This document shows positions 33,192-46,563 of a stretch of DNA of 64,000 nucleotides, in pieces (position 1 is the stretch's first letter; every line of letters begins with the position of its first letter). The position numbers and the translations under genes were made by a program. The notes beneath the pieces are model-generated. The model ran no database searches and was not told the origin of the DNA. It saw only the letters and a program-made list of their open reading frames with translations. Source of the DNA: Pectobacterium brasiliense (GTDB lineage: Bacteria; Pseudomonadota; Gammaproteobacteria; Enterobacterales; Enterobacteriaceae); the NCBI RefSeq assembly GCF_016950255.1, contig NZ_JACGFN010000001.1, forward strand, positions 2,976,001 to 3,040,000, given 5' to 3'.

Positions 33192-33308
33192 AGCCTGCCA
33201 TGATCGTTGTGGTCTGTCATAGCACTAAGCATGCCATAGGTCAGGGAAAGAGACGATCCTTAACGTGAGATATTGGCTGATTTTGCATGGATCCTCGCAA
33301 GATCTTCC

Positions 33309-33317
33309 TGTGGATAA
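33309..33317. promoter_or_regulatory. DnaA box upstream of polA
   Basis: TGTGGATAA is the exact complement of the DnaA consensus TTATCCACA. It lies 118 bp upstream of the polA ATG. DnaA stimulation of polA has been reported in E. coli, so a regulatory role is reasonable but not shown by sequence alone. Confidence 0.65.
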
Positions 33318-33532
33318 CTTTGTGAGTAGTTTTATCCGCTTAATTGCTAATTTCCCTTATTATCTCAAGTTGTTTTTTTATATTCATTAATTTCATGGAG
33401 TTATAATATAACCTGTTTATTTTTAAGGCGTGATAAACCGTCATCCAATTTGTGGATATAAACACGTAGATATATAGATATTGGGAGCTGATGAGATATA
33501 AAAGATAAGAAGATGAACCGCGGGAAGGTATA

Positions 33533-33560
33533 AAGTCATGCGGTTTTACCCGCATGACTT
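33533..33560 (-). terminator. hairpin after dsbA, likely terminator
   Basis: AAGTCATGCGG and CCGCATGACTT form an eleven-base stem with a short loop, starting nine bases past the dsbA stop. On the minus strand only three T follow directly, so it may be a weak terminator or mainly an mRNA-stabilising hairpin. Confidence 0.65.
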
Positions 33561-33569
33561 ATTAAATAA

Positions 33570-34193
33570 TTACTTCTTGGTAATGAGGAACTTCACCACG
33601 TCAGCGTACTGTTTTACATACCCATCCATTGAACTGGTATCAAGACCATCATTCTTGATCATATATTTACCGTTAACGAACATGGCTGGAACGCCGCGTA
33701 ATTGTAAATCGGCGGCCGCTTTTTCCTGCTGGGCAACCAGAGATTTCACAACAAAGCTATTCAGAGCACCATCAAATTCTTCCGCACTTACACCGGCTTT
33801 CACAAAGACTTCACGAATATCTTCCGGTTTTTGTACAGTCTGTGTTTTCTGAACCGCATCAAACATCAGCGGGGTAATTTTATCTTCAACACCCAGCGCC
33901 ATAGCAACAGCCCATGCCTGCGTCAGGTTTTTACCCAATGGGCCCAGGAAGTCCACGTGATAACGTGTCATCTTCGTACCCTCTGGCAACGCTTTTTTTA
34001 CTGCATCTGGAACGTGGTAAACCTGTTCAAATTGATAGCAGTGCGGGCAATAGAATGAGAAGAACTCAAGAACCTGAGGCTCTTGGGTTGCAGGTTTATC
34101 TAATTCTACATATTGCTTGCCGTCAGAAAACTCTGCAGCAGAAGCACTAAATGCCAGAACAACGCCAATCAGCGCAAGCCATAACTTTTTCAT
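33570..34193 (-). CDS. dsbA: periplasmic thiol:disulfide oxidoreductase DsbA
   Basis: DsbA introduces disulfide bonds into proteins entering the periplasm and is reoxidised by DsbB. The 207-residue precursor has a signal peptide ([20 protein letters not shown]), the active-site CPHC at residues 49-52 in a thioredoxin fold, and the cis-proline loop in [12 protein letters not shown]. The frame opens six codons earlier, but the ATG at 34193 begins the signal peptide and has GGAGAGAG eight bases upstream. It follows srkA by 24 bp, as in E. coli, where a Cpx-controlled promoter serves both. Soft-rot bacteria need DsbA for secreted enzymes (established for the group). Confidence 0.98.
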   Translation of the reverse strand: MKKLWLALIGVVLAFSASAAEFSDGKQYVELDKPATQEPQVLEFFSFYCPHCYQFEQVYHVPDAVKKALPEGTKMTRYHVDFLGPLGKNLTQAWAVAMALGVEDKITPLMFDAVQKTQTVQKPEDIREVFVKAGVSAEEFDGALNSFVVKSLVAQQEKAAADLQLRGVPAMFVNGKYMIKNDGLDTSSMDGYVKQYADVVKFLITKK

Positions 34194-34217
34194 AAATTTA
34201 ACTCTCTCCATTTAATT

Positions 34218-35204
34218 TCAGTACATTGGCATTAGCTGTAGAGGAGGTTCCTGCAACAGCTGAGTTTGCCCAATAAATATTGCCGTTTGCTTCAACCAGA
34301 AATCAGCATCCGTCATCCAGGGGAAATTTTTCGGAAAAGCGGGGTCTTCCCAGCGACGGGCAACCCAAGCCAGATAATAAACCTGCCGCATCGCACGAAG
34401 AGGCTCAATCAGCGAGAGTTCTTTCTCCTGAAATTCCGCAAATTCGCTATAGGCTTCTAACAAGATATCCAGTTGAATACGTTGTTCACGACGGTCACCG
34501 TGCAACAGCATCCATAAATCCTGTATTGCCGGACCATTACGGGCATCATCCAAATCCACAAATAGCGGGCCATCACGCCACAAAATATTGCCTGGATGAC
34601 AATCCCCATGCAGACGCAGTGGTCGCCAATCGTTATGCCAATAAGTTTCAACTGTATCAATCAGCTGACGGGTCGCTTGTAAAAAATCATGTCGATGTAT
34701 TTTCGGTATTAGCGGACATGTCTCCAACAACCGATAAGATTCATGCAGGTATTCATTTATCCCGATCGTTGGACGCTCGGTGAATAACGATTTCTGCCCC
34801 GTCTGGTGAATCCGGCCGAGAAAACGACCGACCCACTCTAGCTGGTCTTCATTATCCATTTCATACTGCCGCCCACCCACGCTGGGAAATACGGCAAAAT
34901 GAAACCCTTCATAGGAGTTCAACGTTTGCCCATTAAGCGAGACGGGCGCGACAATAGGGACTTCATCTTCTGCCAATTGCTGGGCAAAAATATGCTCTTC
35001 CTGAATCTGTGCTGCACTCCACCGTTCTGGGCGATAAAATTTCACCACGAATCGTTTACGATCTTCATCCGCAAACTGATACACCCTGTTCTCATAACTG
35101 TTTAATGCCGTCAAACCAGAATCAACGCGCAGCCCAACATCCAGTAAGGCATCCACGATCAGATCTGGGAATAGCGTCTGAAAATTAAATATCGAACTAT
35201 TCAT
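34218..35204 (-). CDS. srkA: stress response kinase SrkA (YihE)
   Basis: SrkA is a Ser/Thr protein kinase of the choline/aminoglycoside-kinase fold that helps cells survive stress-induced death and is part of the Cpx response. The 328-residue protein has the catalytic loop LHGDCHPGNILW, the metal-binding FVDLDDARNGP and the family start SSIFNFQTLFPDLI. A GTG three codons upstream is in frame, but the ATG at 35204 matches the E. coli start MNNSAFTFQT. Codons and length are normal, and the gene pair srkA-dsbA is conserved. Confidence 0.96.
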   Translation of the reverse strand: MNSSIFNFQTLFPDLIVDALLDVGLRVDSGLTALNSYENRVYQFADEDRKRFVVKFYRPERWSAAQIQEEHIFAQQLAEDEVPIVAPVSLNGQTLNSYEGFHFAVFPSVGGRQYEMDNEDQLEWVGRFLGRIHQTGQKSLFTERPTIGINEYLHESYRLLETCPLIPKIHRHDFLQATRQLIDTVETYWHNDWRPLRLHGDCHPGNILWRDGPLFVDLDDARNGPAIQDLWMLLHGDRREQRIQLDILLEAYSEFAEFQEKELSLIEPLRAMRQVYYLAWVARRWEDPAFPKNFPWMTDADFWLKQTAIFIGQTQLLQEPPLQLMPMY

Positions 35205-35282
35205 CACGGCCACAAATGGTTAGAGGCAACGTAAGAGATATGCGTGCAATAGTAAGCATCATGAACGTGTTATTCCTTTCCA

Positions 35283-35552
35283 CTAGTCTTTAATAACTCC
35301 CCGGGCACGAAGCAAAGCTGTCTTAAAATCTTCTTCGTAATCCTTCTTCAACCCGGGGATGACTTGTTCTTTATCTGCATCACGCATTTTTAGATGGTAA
35401 ATAAGGATATCATCAGTCAGTTCATTTAACTGCCCCTCGAACCCCGCCTCCTGTGCAAGGTTTTGTAAAAATTGCACCAGATTTAAATCGGGCTCTTTTT
35501 GCCAGGCTGGGTGCAACAGTTCAACCAACTCATTAACACGATGACATTTCAT
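35283..35552 (-). CDS. yihD: YihD family protein (DUF1040)
   Basis: The 89-residue protein matches E. coli YihD nearly residue for residue ([44 protein letters not shown]). It is acidic and helical, with no signal peptide or membrane segment; its function is unknown. AAGGAG lies seven bases before the ATG. It keeps its E. coli position beside srkA and divergent from mobA. Confidence 0.95.
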   Translation of the reverse strand: MKCHRVNELVELLHPAWQKEPDLNLVQFLQNLAQEAGFEGQLNELTDDILIYHLKMRDADKEQVIPGLKKDYEEDFKTALLRARGVIKD

Positions 35553-35762
35553 TTTTTTCTCCTTAACAACGATTTGTACTCAATAAATTTCAATATGCAG
35601 GAAGCGACTTGAGCGCTATTGAGTATATAGCGATAAAAATAACAGCCTTGCTCACATGAGGAAAGAACTTGGTCTTCTGCGAAAGTTTTCAGAGAATAGC
35701 GTATGGTTTAGCACCACAAACTTTCGGTAGAGGAAAGTGGGCATCGATAATTGGAAAGTGAA

Positions 35763-36341
35763 ATGATTACAGGCGTTATTCTCGCAGGCGGGCGTGCAAC
35801 TCGCATGGGCGGGCACGATAAAGGTCTGATAGCACTGAACGGTGAGCCGCTATATCTGCATGTCCTGTCTCGGCTTAAAGCACAGGTTAATGAAGTCATG
35901 ATCAGCGCTAATCGCAATCAGGCTGTGTATGCACAAAGTGGCTGCCGCATTATTAGTGACTTTGATACAAGCTTTCTTGGCCCGCTGGCGGGTATTCTGA
36001 GTGGATTACATGCCTCTCCATCCGAATGGGTTGCATTCGTCCCTTGCGATGTCCCTGCGCTCCCTTGCGATCTGGTAAACCGCTTGTGGCAAGCACGTGG
36101 GGAAGCCAATGCGGCTTATGCCACTGATGGAGAACGACCACATCCCACATTACTCTTAATCAATAAAAACCTTATTGAATCACTAGAGACCTATCTGCAT
36201 CTCGGAAACCGTAAGCTGATGCTATTTATGGAACAGGTTGAAGCAAACGCCGTTTCATTTAGCGATCAGCCTGAAGCTTTTCGCAATATGAATTCGCCTG
36301 AAGATTTATCCAATTGGGAGAAGCAACACCGTGAATCCTAA
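35763..36341 (+). CDS. mobA: molybdenum cofactor guanylyltransferase MobA
   Basis: MobA transfers GMP from GTP to molybdopterin-Mo to form the MGD cofactor of DMSO-reductase-family enzymes. The 192-residue protein has the nucleotide-binding LAGGRATRMGG loop at residues 7-17, GPLAGILSGL, and the metal-binding VPCDVPALP. The ATG at 35763 follows GGAAAG and is preferred over an upstream TTG. It overlaps mobB by 11 bases. Confidence 0.96.
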   Translation: MITGVILAGGRATRMGGHDKGLIALNGEPLYLHVLSRLKAQVNEVMISANRNQAVYAQSGCRIISDFDTSFLGPLAGILSGLHASPSEWVAFVPCDVPALPCDLVNRLWQARGEANAAYATDGERPHPTLLLINKNLIESLETYLHLGNRKLMLFMEQVEANAVSFSDQPEAFRNMNSPEDLSNWEKQHRES

Positions 36342-36852
36342 TCGTGTCCCCTTGCTCGCTATTACTGCTTATAGCGGTACAGGTAAAACGACATTACTTA
36401 AACACGTCATCCCGCTGCTAGCTCATCATGGCGTTAGAGTCGGACTTATTAAACATACACATCACCAGATGGATATTGATACGCCAGGTAAAGATAGCTA
36501 TGAACTCCGTAAGGCAGGTGCAGCACAAACGATTGTAGCCAGCAGCCAACGGTGGGCGCTAATGACGGAGACGCCTGATCAGGAAGAACCCAATATTTAC
36601 GATCTAGCTGGGAAAATGGATGCATCAGCTCTCGATCTAGTGCTGGTTGAGGGGTTCAAACACGAGAAGATCGCTAAAATAGCCTTGTTTCGCCAATCGT
36701 TGGGTAGAGAATTAAGTAATTTGATCGATGAACATGTCATTGCGATTGCAGCGGATACGGAGATAGACACCCGACTTCTTGTGCTCGATATCAATCAACC
36801 AGAACAGGTTGCTGCTTTTATCCGACAATGGCTCAAAAATAACAGTTTGTAG
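36331..36852 (+). CDS. mobB: molybdopterin-guanine dinucleotide biosynthesis adaptor MobB (GTG start)
   Basis: MobB is a GTP-binding protein that assists MobA or downstream delivery of MGD; it is not essential in E. coli. The 173-residue protein has a P-loop SGTGKTT at residues 15-21, LIKHTHHQMDIDTPGKDSY and LVEGFKHEKIAKIALFR, all typical for the family. It starts with GTG inside the end of mobA (11-base overlap), indicating translational coupling. It ends about 200 bp before the 5S gene and converges on the rRNA operon, as at E. coli rrnA. Confidence 0.95.
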   Translation: MNPNRVPLLAITAYSGTGKTTLLKHVIPLLAHHGVRVGLIKHTHHQMDIDTPGKDSYELRKAGAAQTIVASSQRWALMTETPDQEEPNIYDLAGKMDASALDLVLVEGFKHEKIAKIALFRQSLGRELSNLIDEHVIAIAADTEIDTRLLVLDINQPEQVAAFIRQWLKNNSL

Positions 36853-37015
36853 TGCGGAATAGACTACCGCTCACACTGAACCATTGGGTAATGTCTGGTA
36901 GGAGGTTGATTTTCGCCCCATATCTCTTGGTAGCAAGGTTGTTCTGCCGGATACACCTAAATAAATGCACAACGGTGAGCAGCAAACCGTTGCACATAAT
37001 CCCAAATTCCCCATA

Positions 37016-37047
37016 GCAAAAAGCCCCTGTCTTTCGACAGGGGCTTT
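37016..37047 (-). terminator. rRNA operon terminator
   Basis: On the minus strand AAAGCCCCTGTC/GACAGGGGCTTT forms a 12-base GC-rich stem with a four-base loop, followed by a T run. It begins 12 bases after the 3' end of 5S and resembles E. coli rrn T1 terminators. Confidence 0.95.
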
Positions 37048-37058
37048 CCACTTATTTG

Positions 37059-37178
37059 ATGCCTGGCAGTTCCCTACTCTCACATGGGGAAGCCCCACAC
37101 TACCATCGGCGCTACGGCGTTTCACTTCTGAGTTCGGCATGGGGTCAGGTGGGACCACCGCGCTATCGCCGCCAGGCA
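37059..37178 (-). rRNA. rrf: 5S ribosomal RNA
   Basis: The minus strand reads TGCCTGGCGGC at the 5' end and closes with CTGCCAGGCAT, 120 bases long as in E. coli. The conserved CCGAACTCAGAAGTGAAACG segment is intact. It is the last gene of the operon. Confidence 0.98.
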
Positions 37179-37316
37179 AATTCTGTTTCATTCCAGCCGT
37201 TACTGTGCTGACTTTATCTCTCTTGTCATCACGTAACCACCAGAACCAATCTCTGAACAAGCTGAACATCGTTCTCTATGAGTCTTTCATCACCCACAAA
37301 ACACCTTCGGTGTTGT

Positions 37317-40223
<2,907 letters not shown>

Positions 40224-40366
40224 TCACAACCCGAAGATGTTTCGATTGATTCATCATCGCGCTGCGATTATTTGAGAGACTCATTGACAGACTGATTCAT
40301 CACGACACACCCGAAGGCGGTCATAATTGTTCAGCTGTCATGTTTCAATTTTCAGCTTGTTCCAGA

Positions 40367-40379
40367 TTGTTAAAGAGCA
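40367..40379 (-). promoter_or_regulatory. boxA antitermination element in the 16S-23S spacer
   Basis: On the minus strand TGCTCTTTAACAA is the rrn boxA consensus, placed between tRNA-Ala and 23S as in E. coli. It binds NusB/NusE to keep polymerase from terminating within 23S. Confidence 0.85.
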
Positions 40380-40438
40380 AAACTTCGCAGTGCACCCAAA
40401 CAGGTACACTCTGAAATTTTCTATACAGCGAGTAGTGA

Positions 40439-40514
40439 TGGTGGAGCTATGCGGGATCGAACCGCAGACCTCCTGCGTGCAAGGCAGGCGCTCTCCCAGC
40501 TGAGCTATAACCCC
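40439..40514 (-). tRNA. alaT: tRNA-Ala (anticodon UGC)
   Basis: A 76-base cloverleaf with anticodon TGC, T-arm GGTTCGATCCC and encoded CCA. The alanine identity pair G3-U70 is kept. Compared with E. coli alaT as I recall it, the acceptor has U5 pairing by wobble with G68, and the anticodon loop begins with C32. Confidence 0.97.
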
Positions 40515-40556
40515 ATCGTTGCTTACAGATACCTTAGATACCACTCACGGAAGAGT

Positions 40557-40633
<77 letters not shown>

Positions 40634-40706
40634 ATTAAGGTATTTCTGCTCGTTATTTTCATCAGACAATCTGTGTGAGCACTTCACTCAACGCACATCT
40701 TCTTGG

Positions 40707-42248
<1,542 letters not shown>

Positions 42249-42397
42249 AAGATTTGTTTGATTTGCTGAACTCGTCAGCGATGCTCAAAGAATTAAAACT
42301 GTTTATTCGTAATGAATTTACTGTTGTTCACTCTTCAAGACTTTTTATATCGTTAAGATACGGTCTTGTGAGTGCCCACACAGATTGTCTGATTAAA

Positions 42398-42410
42398 TTG
42401 TTAAAGAGCA
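42398..42410 (-). promoter_or_regulatory. boxA antitermination element in the rrn leader
   Basis: On the minus strand TGCTCTTTAACAA is the boxA consensus in the leader about 150 bases before 16S. It is identical to the spacer copy at 40367-40379. Confidence 0.88.
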
Positions 42411-42440
42411 GTGCCACTTCATCGGTGGCGCGGGCTGCAT

Positions 42441-42468
42441 ATACTATGCTTTTCCGCTGTGAAGTCAA
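42441..42468 (-). promoter_or_regulatory. rrn P2 promoter
   Basis: On the minus strand TTGACT (-35, 42463-42468) and TAGTAT (-10, 42441-42446) are spaced by 16 bases, about 100 bp downstream of P1, the usual rrn arrangement. Confidence 0.8.
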
Positions 42469-42548
42469 GTCATTACTGACCGCCTTCGGTGAATCTTTTT
42501 TCCTGTTACCGCAACTGCGTGTCGCTGTTGCCGTGTCAGTGGAGGCGC

Positions 42549-42576
42549 ATTATAGGGACTTCTCGGCCACTGACAA
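42549..42576 (-). promoter_or_regulatory. rrn P1 promoter
   Basis: On the minus strand TTGTCA (-35, 42571-42576) and TATAAT (-10, 42549-42554) are spaced by 16 bases. The following GCGCC forms the GC-rich discriminator that makes rRNA promoters sensitive to ppGpp/DksA. Confidence 0.9.
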
Positions 42577-42677
42577 GTGCTAAATGCAAAAAAATTACCG
42601 AGTGGTTTTTTTTTCAGCAAAGCGCATTAAAAGACGCCGTTATGCGGGATTTTTCAGCGTTTTCTTAGCGAGAAACC

Positions 42678-43673
42678 TTACCTGACAGACTCGCGCACCA
42701 TTAATTCCGGCGTCAGCACCAACACATTAGGTTCGGTGTTAGGGTGTTCCAGACGATATAGCAGCGTATCAATCGCCAATTCGCCAAGCTCATCCTTTGG
42801 TTGATGGACAGTAGTTAGAGGTGGTGACATATAGCGGGCCAATTCTATGTCATCGTAACCAATAACCGCCATGTCTTGCGGAATAGAAAGTCCAGCCTGA
42901 TAAAGCGCATGGTACACGCCAACGGCCATCGCATCGTTACTGGTGAACACCGCTTCAGGTTTATCTTCCAGCGCTAACAACTGCTGCATAGCGCGATAGC
43001 CCGCTTCAAACTCAAAATCGCCGAAAACTTCATAGTCAGCGGGAATGAATAGCCCAGCGAGCTGCATCGCCTGTCGATAACCTTCTAATCGGTTATAGGC
43101 GGTCGTCTTATCTTTTGGACCCGCAATACAGGCTATCTTTTTATAGCCACGAGAAATGAGGTAATTGGTCGCGATCTCCCCACCGAGCAGAGAGTTATCT
43201 TTAATGACGTCCATAACGCCTTCAAAGGGTGCCCAATCCATCATGACCATAGGTATAGAAGGATAGCGGCTCATCATTTCGGGCAAAGGGCGATGGCTTT
43301 CGGTACACATCAACAGTACGCCGTCAACCCGCTTTTGCAGCAGCGTTTCGAGACTATGGCTCATTCTGTCGCGATCGCCTTCTGTATTGCACAGAATCAG
43401 GCTATAGCCTCGCTCATAACAACAGCGCTCTACGCCACGAACCACTTCGGCATAAAACGGGTTATTACTGGCAGTGAGCAACATGCCGATGGTGCGGGTC
43501 TGGTTTATTTTCAGACTTCTGGCCAGCGCAGACGGCGCATAGTTGAGATCCTCAACGGCCTTCATCACTTTTTCGCGAATGGTGTCGCTGACAAAGCGAT
43601 TGTTATTAATGACGTGAGATACGGTAGAAGTAGAAACGCCCGCAAGACGGGCGACATCTTTCATGGTGGCCAA
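42678..43673 (-). CDS. rbsR: ribose operon repressor RbsR
   Basis: RbsR is a LacI-family repressor that releases the rbs operator when ribose binds. The 331-residue protein has the N-terminal helix-turn-helix ([20 protein letters not shown]), the hinge helix ALARSLK and a periplasmic-binding-protein-like effector domain ([22 protein letters not shown]). It is the last gene of the operon, three bases after rbsK, and so controls its own expression. Confidence 0.97.
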   Translation of the reverse strand: MATMKDVARLAGVSTSTVSHVINNNRFVSDTIREKVMKAVEDLNYAPSALARSLKINQTRTIGMLLTASNNPFYAEVVRGVERCCYERGYSLILCNTEGDRDRMSHSLETLLQKRVDGVLLMCTESHRPLPEMMSRYPSIPMVMMDWAPFEGVMDVIKDNSLLGGEIATNYLISRGYKKIACIAGPKDKTTAYNRLEGYRQAMQLAGLFIPADYEVFGDFEFEAGYRAMQQLLALEDKPEAVFTSNDAMAVGVYHALYQAGLSIPQDMAVIGYDDIELARYMSPPLTTVHQPKDELGELAIDTLLYRLEHPNTEPNVLVLTPELMVRESVR

Positions 43674-43676
43674 AGA

Positions 43677-44603
43677 TCACCCCTGGGTTTGCAAAAATGC
43701 GTCGATCTCTTCACGCCACGGGACAGAGGGCTGAGCGCCTCGGCGAGTAACGGCTATCGCAGCTGCCGCATGGGCAAATTTTACGGCGAAGGACATGGGC
43801 TTATTTTCCAGCAATGCAGTCACTAACGCGCCATTAAACGTGTCTCCGGCGGCGATAGTATCCACGGCTTTTACACGATATCCCGGAATGCGCTGCCCCT
43901 GACCGTTTTCACTTAACCATACGCCACGGCTACCCAATGTGATGAGAACCGTTTCAATACCTTTATCGTGCAGAACCTGTGCTGCGCGAGCCGCATCGTC
44001 TTCCGTCTCAACGGTAATTCCCGTCAGGAACTGCGCTTCGGTTTCATTCGGCGTGATCATATTGACCAGCGATAACAGTTCATCGGGCAGTTCGCGGGCA
44101 GGGGCGGGGTTAAGAATCACTTTCGTTTGATTTTCATGCGCCAGTTTAGCGGCCGCAATGACCGTTTCCAACGGCGACTCAAGCTGCATAAGCAATGCTG
44201 AAGCATCAATAATGTGTTGCTGATAACGATGAAGATAATCAGGCGTCACCGCAGCATTCGCACCGGCATTAATCGCGATCATGTTCTCAGCGTCGGCGTT
44301 AACAAAAATCAGCGCAACGCCGGTTGTTTCCCCGGAGATAGCCTCAACGGCGGAAACATCGATATTGTCCTTGGATAGCTGCTGGCAAATACGGGTGCCG
44401 ATATCATCTTCTCCCACGCAGGCAATAAAGGCGATGTCTGCACCGCTTCGACCAGCGGCAACGGCCTGATTGGCACCTTTCCCACCGAAAGCAACGCTAT
44501 ATTGCTCACCGATCACCGTTTCGCCTGGACGGGGAAATTGCTCAAGATTGAGAATATGGTCAGCATTAATACTGCCCAGCACCACCAGCTTACCCGTTTT
44601 CAT
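43677..44603 (-). CDS. rbsK: ribokinase
   Basis: RbsK phosphorylates ribose to ribose-5-phosphate with ATP. The 308-residue PfkB-family enzyme has GSINADHILN at the start, the FGGKGANQAVAAGR sugar-binding motif and the VDTIAAGDTFNGAL anion hole with the catalytic Asp. The frame extends 13 codons upstream, but the ATG at 44603 yields the conserved MKTGKLVVLGSINAD. It lies between rbsB (after a hairpin) and rbsR. Confidence 0.97.
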   Translation of the reverse strand: MKTGKLVVLGSINADHILNLEQFPRPGETVIGEQYSVAFGGKGANQAVAAGRSGADIAFIACVGEDDIGTRICQQLSKDNIDVSAVEAISGETTGVALIFVNADAENMIAINAGANAAVTPDYLHRYQQHIIDASALLMQLESPLETVIAAAKLAHENQTKVILNPAPARELPDELLSLVNMITPNETEAQFLTGITVETEDDAARAAQVLHDKGIETVLITLGSRGVWLSENGQGQRIPGYRVKAVDTIAAGDTFNGALVTALLENKPMSFAVKFAHAAAAIAVTRRGAQPSVPWREEIDAFLQTQG

Positions 44604-44630
44604 TATGTCGAATCCCGCTACGTTAATAAT

Positions 44631-44653
44631 GCGCCACCACAAACGGGTGGCGC
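44631..44653 (-). repeat. intercistronic hairpin between rbsB and rbsK
   Basis: GCGCCACC/GGTGGCGC forms an eight-base GC stem with a short loop and no T run, 20 bp past the rbsB stop. Such hairpins commonly protect the upstream binding-protein mRNA from 3' exonucleases, giving more RbsB than RbsK. Confidence 0.7.
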
Positions 44654-44674
44654 GAGCCCTGCTTTATTCTTTAA

Positions 44675-45562
44675 TTATTTTGCGACCAGCTTCAGGTCAA
44701 CCGGAATGATAGCCTGCGTTTTTTCGCCTTTCAGCACTTTCGCCGCCGTTTCGATACCGATCACACCGATCTGATCAGGACGCTGAGCAACAGTCGCAGC
44801 CAGCTTGCCTGACTCAACGGCCTTCACGCCATCCTGAGTGCCGTCAAAGCCGACAACCAGCACATCTGTTTTGCCTGCGGTTTGCAGTGCACGCAGAGCA
44901 CCCAACGCCATTTCATCGTTCTGAGCAAATACAGCCTGAACGTCAGGGTGTGCGGTCAGCAGGTTCTGCATCACGTTCAGCCCTTTAGTACGGTCGAAGT
45001 CAGCGGGTTGGCTGGCCAGCATAGCGAATTTATTTTTCTCAGCAGATTTCATGAAGCCCGCCCCACGCTCGCGCGCGGCAGACGTTCCCGCGATGCCTTC
45101 CAGCTGAATCACTTTAGCGCCTTCACCCAATTTCTTGGCAAGGAAGTCACCGGCAACTTTACCGCCGAAGGCGTTATCAGAAGCCACGTGGCTCACCACT
45201 TCACCACTGCTCGCGACGCGGTCCAGCGTAATAACAGGGATCTTGGCTTGGTTAGCCATTTTAATCGCATTACCTACTGCATCAGAATCGGTCGGGTTGA
45301 TCAGCAGAACTTTGGTTCCACGTACCGTCAAATCCTGAACGTTAGCCAGTTCTTTTGCTGGGTTATTCTGGGAATCCAGCACAATCAACTCGTAACCCAG
45401 TTTGTCAGCTTCTTTCTGTGCACCCTCTTTCATTGAAACAAAGAACGGGTTATTCAGCGTAGAAACCACCAGAGCAACCGTATCTTTGGCCAAGGCATTA
45501 GCACTGACAGTCGCGCTCAGCGCAACAGCGGAAACCAGAGTAGCCAGCTTTTTCATATTCAT
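44675..45562 (-). CDS. rbsB: ribose ABC transporter periplasmic binding protein
   Basis: RbsB captures D-ribose in the periplasm, delivers it to RbsA/RbsC, and in E. coli also to the chemoreceptor Trg. The 295-residue precursor has a signal peptide ending ANALA before KDTVALVVS. Ligand-domain motifs include [41 protein letters not shown] and [15 protein letters not shown]. It is the fourth gene of the operon. Confidence 0.98.
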   Translation of the reverse strand: MNMKKLATLVSAVALSATVSANALAKDTVALVVSTLNNPFFVSMKEGAQKEADKLGYELIVLDSQNNPAKELANVQDLTVRGTKVLLINPTDSDAVGNAIKMANQAKIPVITLDRVASSGEVVSHVASDNAFGGKVAGDFLAKKLGEGAKVIQLEGIAGTSAARERGAGFMKSAEKNKFAMLASQPADFDRTKGLNVMQNLLTAHPDVQAVFAQNDEMALGALRALQTAGKTDVLVVGFDGTQDGVKAVESGKLAATVAQRPDQIGVIGIETAAKVLKGEKTQAIIPVDLKLVAK

Positions 45563-45587
45563 AACTCAATTCCTGTGTGAATGAAGG

Positions 45588-46556
45588 TTATTTACTGCTT
45601 TTGTTATCTACCAGAACCGCTAGCAAAATGACGACTGCTTTAACGATCATTTGGTAGTAAGAAGAAACACCTAATAAATTCAGTCCGTTGTTGAGGAAAC
45701 CAAGGATAAGTGCGCCGATCAACGTACCAACGATACGCCCTTTTCCTCCAGCCAGACTGGTGCCGCCCAATACTACAGCCGCGATAGCATCCAGCTCATA
45801 CCCTGTACCCGCCGTCGGCTGTGCAGAGGACAAACGTGCGACTTCGATAATTCCCGCCAGGGCAGACAACAGCCCACACAGGGAATAGACAATAATCTTG
45901 ATTTTATCAACGCTGATGCCGGACAAACGGGTAGCAGACTCGTTGCCGCCCAGCGCATAGATATAGCGCCCCAGACGCGTGTGGTGCAACATGTACCAGG
46001 CAGCCGCGAACACGATAGCCATGATCCAGATTGGTGTCGGAATCCCCAACGGACGACCGATACCAAACCAGCCAAACGCATCTGCTACGTCGGAAAAACC
46101 AGTATTAACCGGGCTGCCGTTGGTATAAACCATCGTCACACCACGAAGTAACAGCATCATGACCAACGTGGCGATAAACGCCTGCACTTTGCCTTTGGAT
46201 ACAATGACCCCCGTACCCGCACCGATCAGCGCCCCCAGCGCCAGTGCGCCAAACACCGCCACCAGCGCATTGACCTCAAGCCCGACGATGGAAGCCGCTA
46301 CGGCACCGGTCAATGCCAGCAGGGAACCCACTGACAAATCGATGCCCGAGGTCAGAATCACCAGCGTCATGCCGACGGCCATGATGGCGTTCACCGACGT
46401 CTGCTGGAGAATATTGAACAGGTTGTTCAGGGTAAAAAAGTTAGGGCTCATGGCGGAAACAACCGCAATCAGGATCAGGAGCGCGATCAGCGATTTCTGC
46501 TCCAGTAACCACTCTTTGCTGAACCAGCGTTTTGCCGCGATAGATTGAGAACTCAT
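45588..46556 (-). CDS. rbsC: ribose ABC transporter permease
   Basis: RbsC forms the homodimeric membrane channel of the ribose importer. The 322-residue protein has 8-10 hydrophobic segments, the LTSGIDLSVGSLLAL motif of the BPD_transp_2 family and the AVVLGGTSLAGGKGRIVGTL loop that contacts the ATPase. The frame extends 13 codons upstream into the rbsA 3' end, but the ATG at 46556 aligns with the E. coli start and follows AGGAGT. Confidence 0.97.
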   Translation of the reverse strand: MSSQSIAAKRWFSKEWLLEQKSLIALLILIAVVSAMSPNFFTLNNLFNILQQTSVNAIMAVGMTLVILTSGIDLSVGSLLALTGAVAASIVGLEVNALVAVFGALALGALIGAGTGVIVSKGKVQAFIATLVMMLLLRGVTMVYTNGSPVNTGFSDVADAFGWFGIGRPLGIPTPIWIMAIVFAAAWYMLHHTRLGRYIYALGGNESATRLSGISVDKIKIIVYSLCGLLSALAGIIEVARLSSAQPTAGTGYELDAIAAVVLGGTSLAGGKGRIVGTLIGALILGFLNNGLNLLGVSSYYQMIVKAVVILLAVLVDNKSSK

Positions 46557-46563
46557 GTCTGAC

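Larger units (their letters stand above)
33192..33569. other. polA-dsbA intergenic region with a DnaA box
   Basis: The 378 bases between polA and dsbA (both minus strand) are AT-rich. In E. coli yihF and yihG lie at this place; neither is present. A short frame across 33340-33555 has poor composition, runs into the dsbA terminator hairpin and is not accepted. A DnaA box (33309-33317) and a hairpin after dsbA are listed separately. Confidence 0.6.
42249..42677 (-). promoter_or_regulatory. rRNA operon leader and promoter region
   Basis: The 429 bases upstream of 16S contain two promoters and boxA (listed separately). Just upstream of P1 there is an A/T-rich stretch (42590-42620, runs of A and T) in the position of an UP element. 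No protein gene lies here. The rbsR stop is only about 100 bp upstream of P1, with no clear terminator between. Confidence 0.85.

Noticed and set aside
33340..33555. 71-codon minus-strand frame between dsbA and polA
   Set aside because: It starts inside the dsbA terminator hairpin, has no ribosome site, consists of AT-rich codons with many Tyr/Ile/Asn and matches no known protein.
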